Origin: Chenopodium formosanum
Taxonomy: Eukaryota > Streptophyta > Magnoliopsida > Caryophyllales > Amaranthaceae
DNA: 64,000 bases
Direction of reading: 5' to 3'
NCBI GenBank assembly: GCA_024500155.1
Contig: CM044876.1
Location: 10,111,001-10,175,000 of the forward strand
Positions within the stretch are counted from its first letter, which is position 1. Each line of letters begins with the position of its first letter. The notes under the pieces are model-generated. The model did not search any database, was not told the origin of the DNA, and worked only from the letters and a program-made list of their open reading frames with translations. Below are positions 60,201 to 64,000 of this stretch, one piece after another. The position numbers were made by a program, and so were the translations under genes.

Positions 60201-60878
60201 TTTCCCATCATTTCCTTTTTACGATTAGTTGAAAGGAATAAGATAAGTAGAGGCTAACTTCTGTTTGGAAATGGTAGGTTAGAAGACAAGCTACTGAACC
60301 CTTAAAGCGAGACATATTAGAAAATAACAACTTGTTGAATCATGCTGTTGTTTTACTGGAGATGGAAGGACACAATTGAGAGGCACATGATAGTATGTAG
60401 ACATATTTGCTTATTGAGAAACTAGTATTCTAATACGAGAGTTTAGCTTAGCGTTTATTGGCAAATATTTGATATGTTTTATTTTTGATTTCTTTTTGTT
60501 TCAAGTTGTTATTTTCTTCGTCATTTTACTTGCTCCAATTTTGTGGTTGATACTTGTGGGGCCTGCTTGGTGAAATTCAATGCAGGAGGTATTTTAAAGA
60601 ACACTCTCCGACCACCAATTCCAGAGCGCTGTGACCCTGAGTGGAGGACTTTGATGGAACAATGTTGGTCAATTGAGCCTGATGCAAGACCTACATTTAC
60701 AGAGGTTACAAATAGGCTACGTTCTATATCTGCAGCTCTTCCATCAAAGGAACATACAAGGTAAGAGGAAAAAATGCATTTAAAATGTTTTCTTCGTCAA
60801 TTGATTGATTATATTATCTCATTAAGTAATTCTAACATTTCTTCGACATATTTCAGAACTCTCTCAGGTAGAGGATAG
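52679..60878 (+). CDS. PB1-domain Raf-like MAP kinase kinase kinase, nine exons
   Basis: Exons 52679-55378, 55481-55567, 56183-56335, 56500-56663, 56800-56947, 58975-59097, 59181-59268, 60586-60760 and 60857-60878 join in phase into 1219 residues. A PB1 domain (about 184-285, starting KLRILCSFGGKILPRP) probably mediates oligomerisation. A long Ser/Gln/Asn-rich region follows. The C-terminal kinase has GSGTYGTVY (944-951), Lys963 in VAIK, HFDLKCDN (1063-1070; HFD replaces HRD, as usual in this Raf group), DFG at 1087-1089, and GTLPWMAPE. The design is that of group B Raf-like kinases, most like the B4 subgroup, which phosphorylates SnRK2 kinases under osmotic stress in Arabidopsis; subgroup is inference. 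The frame is open upstream to 52610 but has no ATG there, so I start at 52679. Introns 2 and 5 hold transposons. Confidence 0.92.
55636..55968. mobile_element. MITE with TTGGCTTTT repeats, 3-bp duplication
   Basis: A 333-bp element in intron 2 of the Raf-like kinase. Ends GGGCTTGTTTGG and, inverted, GGCCTTGTTTGG, flanked by ATT on each side. Both halves consist of TGGCTTTTGGC / AGCCAACAGCC words in opposite orientation. A 3-bp duplication suggests a PIF/Harbinger relationship, though ATT is not the classic TTA/TAA. Confidence 0.65.
57177..57224 (+). repeat. (CT)n microsatellite
   Basis: About 23 uninterrupted CT units in intron 5 of the Raf-like kinase. Confidence 0.95.
57434..57696. mobile_element. 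Stowaway-like MITE
   Basis: About 263 bp in intron 5 of the Raf-like kinase. The left end contains CCTCCGTTCCTTAATCTTC and the inverted right end CTCCATTCCTGAATGTTC; both continue with TACCTACTT. TA dinucleotides flank at 57432-57433 and 57697-57698. Confidence 0.6.
57960..58272 (+). mobile_element. 5'-truncated LINE (L1-type) 3' end
   Basis: A plus-strand fragment reads RIWWIGEEVAWVNTVVAILW and ends WSIWL, then is broken by a stop and frameshift, as in the C-terminal part of plant LINE polyproteins. It is followed by a T-rich 3' tail (CTTTAGTTTTTGCATTATTAATAAATAA) typical of LINE 3' ends. The 5' limit is unclear. Sense orientation in intron 5 of the Raf-like kinase. Confidence 0.5.
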
Positions 60879-61514
60879 ATCCGGCGAATCAAGCAGGGAA
60901 AACTTTTGTCTCCACTTTTTGTTGACGCTGTAATTTTCCTACCAATTTTTCTTTTGTGCATATTTCTGTGACTTCTGTTTAGGCAATATTTTTTCATTCT
61001 TTTGATATAAGATCACAGTATATACCCGGGCTTATGCCGTACAATGGTTGGTCTACCATGAAATTTTTGCTGAACAAAAATATCTGTATATAAACCTTAT
61101 ACGGAGTAAGCTCTAATGAGTTCGTTGAGTTGAGATAATGATCAATGGTGGCATTATATAATAGCTAATGTATGCCCTTTATATAAATCAGTGTAATTTA
61201 CTACTTCTTGGCCCGATAATTTTTGTACTACAGCTATGGAATTGAAATACAGCAATTCTAACGTTAAGATTTTATACATTTCTTTTTTCCACTTCTTTAA
61301 ATTTTTCTGAAGGATTTTAAAGTGGTTTCACAATATTTTATCAAATTTTGCTTTGTGCCTTCACTTAAAAAATCTCAATATAATACTCCTTAACAGTTTT
61401 TTTAGAGGTTTCTTTTAGCCTCCTTGTAGTTTTAGAGGAGTACTCTTTAACGGTGACATAATCATTAAATTAAGGGTATAATGTAGAACACCGAGTCAAT
61501 AAACACATTAAATA
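60879..61514. other. 3' UTR of the Raf-like kinase and short intergenic DNA
   Basis: T-rich sequence, probably the 3' UTR to about 61270, where several AATAA-like words occur. No gene or repeat recognised. Confidence 0.45.
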
Positions 61515-61998
61515 CTCCCTCCGTTACTTTTTACTCGCAACTTTTACTATTTTTGGCCGTTACACATTACTTGCAACCTTTTTTTTTTTTTTCCTTTTAT
61601 AGTAGGTTTTTATTGACAAAATTACCAACTTGCCCTTATTTATTTTTATAACCCTTTCTAATTTACACTAAACTACTTTTAATTAACTCCTAAACTAATT
61701 AAATTAGATTAATCTAATCTAACCATTCCCACCAAAATAAACCTCCCCCAAACTGATTTCTTTAGAAATCATCAACTCCTCAACTACCAGAATTGAATGA
61801 TCTTCATTCAATTCACCTCGTTCATGGTGCCCAGAACTCCTTCTTCTGGAGAATTCTCCAGAAGAACCCTAGATCTACTCCTTTGTTGCCCTTTCTCTCT
61901 CATCTGCGACCTTTCTTCTCTCTTCGTCCTTCTCTGTGAAACCCTAACTGCGCTCTCATCCTCTCTCTACTCTCTTCCCCCTCTTGTTACCTAACAAT

Positions 61999-62499
61999 AT
62001 GAGTTCCAAAAAATGTGAATTGAAGTCCCTTGAACTCCCTGAGGAAGCTTCCAACGTCGCTACTCGTTATCGCCCTCAAAAGGGTACTGGAATCATGAAA
62101 CCAGTACGGCGGTGTTCTTCTTCGTTTTCCCGGTACAAGAGGGGGAAGTTCGGCGCAAAGCTGGTGGAATATATCTCCAGCGACGATGAGAAGGAGGAAG
62201 TGGTGGCAGATCCACCAGCGGTGGCTCTAGATCCGGTGGTTTTGGTCGCTGAAGTCCCTGCTCCAGGTGGCGAAGTGGTAGCTGCTGAAGAGGGGAAGCA
62301 AGACAGCCCTAAAAAGGCTGATGCTGGGAAGAAGGAAGCCGCTGCTGGTGGTCCTGCTGGTGATTCTGCTGGTGGTGGGTCACCTCGAGGGCAAAAAAGG
62401 GGCAGATCTGTGTGGAAGGACGATTATAGTGACTGGGATCCGTGCTACCTGGCTTATTTGAGGGACAAGTACCCTCATGACTTCCCACCAGATCTTTGA
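61999..62499 (+). CDS. unrecognised 166-residue acidic, low-complexity protein
   Basis: I do not recognise this protein. The first ATG (61999) gives 166 residues. The N-terminal part is basic, with a Ser/Arg patch (RRCSSSFSRYKRGKFGAK). Then come SSDDEKEE, a Val/Ala/Pro stretch, a Lys/Ala/Gly-rich linker and a distinct aromatic and acidic tail (WKDDYSDWDPCYLAYLRDKY and a final Asp-Leu). The tail looks like a conserved short motif; the middle looks disordered. A convincing C/T-rich plant leader precedes the ATG (61860-61995). Codon use is GC-richer than the surroundings. It lies between a mariner-type TIR and a convergent transposase, so it may be an accessory ORF of that element or a captured host sequence. 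It could also be non-functional. Confidence 0.5.
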   Translation: MSSKKCELKSLELPEEASNVATRYRPQKGTGIMKPVRRCSSSFSRYKRGKFGAKLVEYISSDDEKEEVVADPPAVALDPVVLVAEVPAPGGEVVAAEEGKQDSPKKADAGKKEAAAGGPAGDSAGGGSPRGQKRGRSVWKDDYSDWDPCYLAYLRDKYPHDFPPDL

Positions 62500-63335
62500 T
62501 CTTGCAGCGTAACTATTACTAAACCCTAAATCCTTTATTTTTTTAAAAAATTATGAGTCCTTTTTGGTAAAATATGCTTGTGAGTCCCTTATGATGTTGC
62601 TGGGTTGATTTGGTGTTTGAAGTTGCCCTGTTTGTTTCTTGTTTGTGGCTTTTCATGTTGTATCTGTTATGTAATGGTTGTGGTAGCCAGATCTGCTCAT
62701 GATTTGACTTTTGTTAGCTGTTTGGAGTTATGGTTTTGATGTTGGTGTGTGTGAATCTGTTTGCTTGACATTTGACAGTATTTTCCACCCTTTGTTGTTT
62801 GGCTTCTGTTTGGGTGTACATGAGGCTGTTGATTTGACTTGTTGGTTGCTTGTGTTCATGGCATTGTGTTGGTTTGATGTTGATCCATTGAGTCCCATTT
62901 GGTTGCTCTGTTTTTGATGCATTGAGTCCCCCCTCCTTGTACTATGCATCACACTTTACATAAAGTTCCAAATGATGAAGGGACTCTATTGACTTGAGCC
63001 CATAAGTCAAGGATGCTCCTACATTCTCCCTTTTTGGAGATGTTGGTGAGGTGCCTTGCTGTGGTTGCTAGTATGGTAATAAAATTCCCATCTGATGGAA
63101 CTAAGTAGGACTGACCATGCCATACATGAGCACTGACAAATCATGCTAATAGTTTCATATAAACTTGAGCAAAAAAAGGGTTGGTTATACAAAAGCCCTA
63201 CTACAAAAACTTTACCTTGTCATGACTGCCTAGTGAATCTATTAAACAATTAACACCTAACCATAACAAAACATACAAAAAACTCAGTTTTAGTGAATAT
63301 GGTTATGTGTGGCAGTCTCTGATCTTGCATTATGA
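62500..63335. other. non-coding region between the convergent ORFs
   Basis: T/G-rich sequence with repeated GAGTCCC words (62548, 62581, 62889, 62924). No coding region; probably 3' untranslated sequence of both ORFs. CCCCCCTCCTTGTA at 62928 resembles a mariner end only weakly. Confidence 0.4.
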
Positions 63336-64000
63336 TTAATCTGCATCAACTTCCATGTCTTCTTGATTTGCTTGAGGGCCTGTAGTTGGGACAAATAGTG
63401 TGTTGAGGTACTTCACTGTGTCTGCTACCAGTTTCTTGTCCACCTTGAGAATGTCCTCCAAAGCCCCCTGCCTGTCTAGCCTGGCCTTTCCCATGTGTGG
63501 TGGGTTGAAATTGTTCCCACCTTGCTTTTCCAACACTTTAATCATACAAGATTGAAGTGTTATCCAAGTGTATCTGTTTAGTGTTGGATCAAACATTTCA
63601 AAAGCTTCAGCAACCTTCTCAATTAACTCATCCAAATCAGTTGGAAATGATTGGTACTGAATTGATTGTATGGCCTTGAATAACCCCAAATCAAGCACAT
63701 TAAGGTCAGGGGATTGGGCAGGTTGAAACACAAATTCAATGTTGAAACCATTAGCTTTTGTTGCAGCAATGAACTCCTCATCTTTTGGAATTTGGTGAGG
63801 CCTAGCATTGTCCCACTGTATGATGATGTTTTTTGACAGTTCTGTTGGCCATTCTGCATGTATTGTTGGAATGATTTTTTCCAAAATCATCTCCCTAATT
63901 GCATCCTTGTTAACACTTTGAATGGCTTTTGTTTCTAGTGTCCCTGCCTCTCTGTTCTTGCTTTTCTTCCTAGCCCTTTCATGCTTCACAAATGGGAACA
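63336..64000 (-). CDS. mariner-like transposase, C-terminal part (partial)
   Basis: The minus-strand frame is open from the right edge to a stop at 63336; the apparent start at 63989 is GTG and the frame continues upstream as PFVKHERARKKSKNR, so the N-terminal half lies outside. IIQWDNARPH carries one catalytic Asp (63810-63812) and SPDLNVLD the next (63690-63692), with 39 residues between them. That is exactly the DD39D spacing of plant mariner-like transposases, which cut and paste DNA at TA sites. FKAIQSIQYQ and the following region also fit this family. No frameshift or stop is seen in the 221 or so codons present, so the copy may be young. Confidence 0.85.
   Translation of the reverse strand, partial: FPFVKHERARKKSKNREAGTLETKAIQSVNKDAIREMILEKIIPTIHAEWPTELSKNIIIQWDNARPHQIPKDEEFIAATKANGFNIEFVFQPAQSPDLNVLDLGLFKAIQSIQYQSFPTDLDELIEKVAEAFEMFDPTLNRYTWITLQSCMIKVLEKQGGNNFNPPHMGKARLDRQGALEDILKVDKKLVADTVKYLNTLFVPTTGPQANQEDMEVDAD

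Larger units (their letters stand above)
61515..64000 (-). mobile_element. mariner-like element, one end, continuing past the window
   Basis: A TIR starting CTCCCTCCGTTACTTTTTAC follows a TA at 61513-61514. The matching inverted end does not occur before 64000. A DD39D mariner transposase fragment runs leftward from the window edge and stops at 63336. I infer one large element, transcribed from right to left, whose 3' terminal region (61515-63335) also contains a plus-strand ORF. If the TIR belongs to an unrelated Stowaway MITE, the element would be shorter. Confidence 0.55.

Noticed and set aside
61984..61998. Start of the unrecognised ORF at 61984
   Set aside because: This codon is TTG; the first ATG is at 61999.

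Overview
This is nuclear DNA of a flowering plant, almost certainly a eudicot. The evidence is split genes with GT/AG introns, AT-rich intergenic DNA, a dense population of plant-type transposons, and four gene products of plant families: a single C2H2 zinc-finger/EAR repressor, a UGT80-type sterol glucosyltransferase, a PL1 pectate lyase-like protein and a PB1-domain Raf-like kinase. The mariner/Stowaway ends (CTCCCTCCGTT) are abundant, as in Caryophyllales, but I cannot name the species.

Layout. Positions 1-6700 are gene-poor and hold a PIF/Harbinger-like MITE and a long-TIR Mutator-like MITE. A C2H2 zinc-finger gene lies on the minus strand (6761-7369), with a spliced leader and TATA box near 8200. 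After about 3.5 kb of gene-free DNA with a small LTR remnant, one large minus-strand gene fills 11849-39441. It is a 14-exon sterol 3-beta-glucosyltransferase gene whose exons I joined in phase into a 602-residue protein. Its ninth intron is 12.8 kb because it holds a complete, apparently very young Ty3/gypsy chromovirus (15060-20359, LTRs identical by eye, 5-bp target duplication), a hAT-like element with a Mutator-like MITE nested in it, and a second hAT-like MITE. Other introns hold more MITEs and a LINE relic.

From 39.9 to 52 kb there are a hAT-like MITE, a five-exon pectate lyase-like gene (43114-46828, plus), a non-autonomous Helitron (47569-48440) and a receptor-like-protein relic broken by a PIF-like MITE (48841-49367). 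A nine-exon Raf-like MAPKKK gene follows (52679-60878, plus; 1219 residues; N-terminal PB1, C-terminal kinase). The right edge holds the end of a large mariner-like element: a TIR at 61515, an unrecognised 166-residue plus-strand ORF, and a partial DD39D transposase on the minus strand running off the window.

The genes do not form a pathway or operon; this is ordinary plant gene order. The main interest is in the transposons: clean target-site duplications for many of them, nesting, a gag-pol frame that ends inside its own 3' LTR, and an unexplained companion ORF in the mariner-like element. Exon boundaries were read by eye from splice sites and phase, without transcript data.
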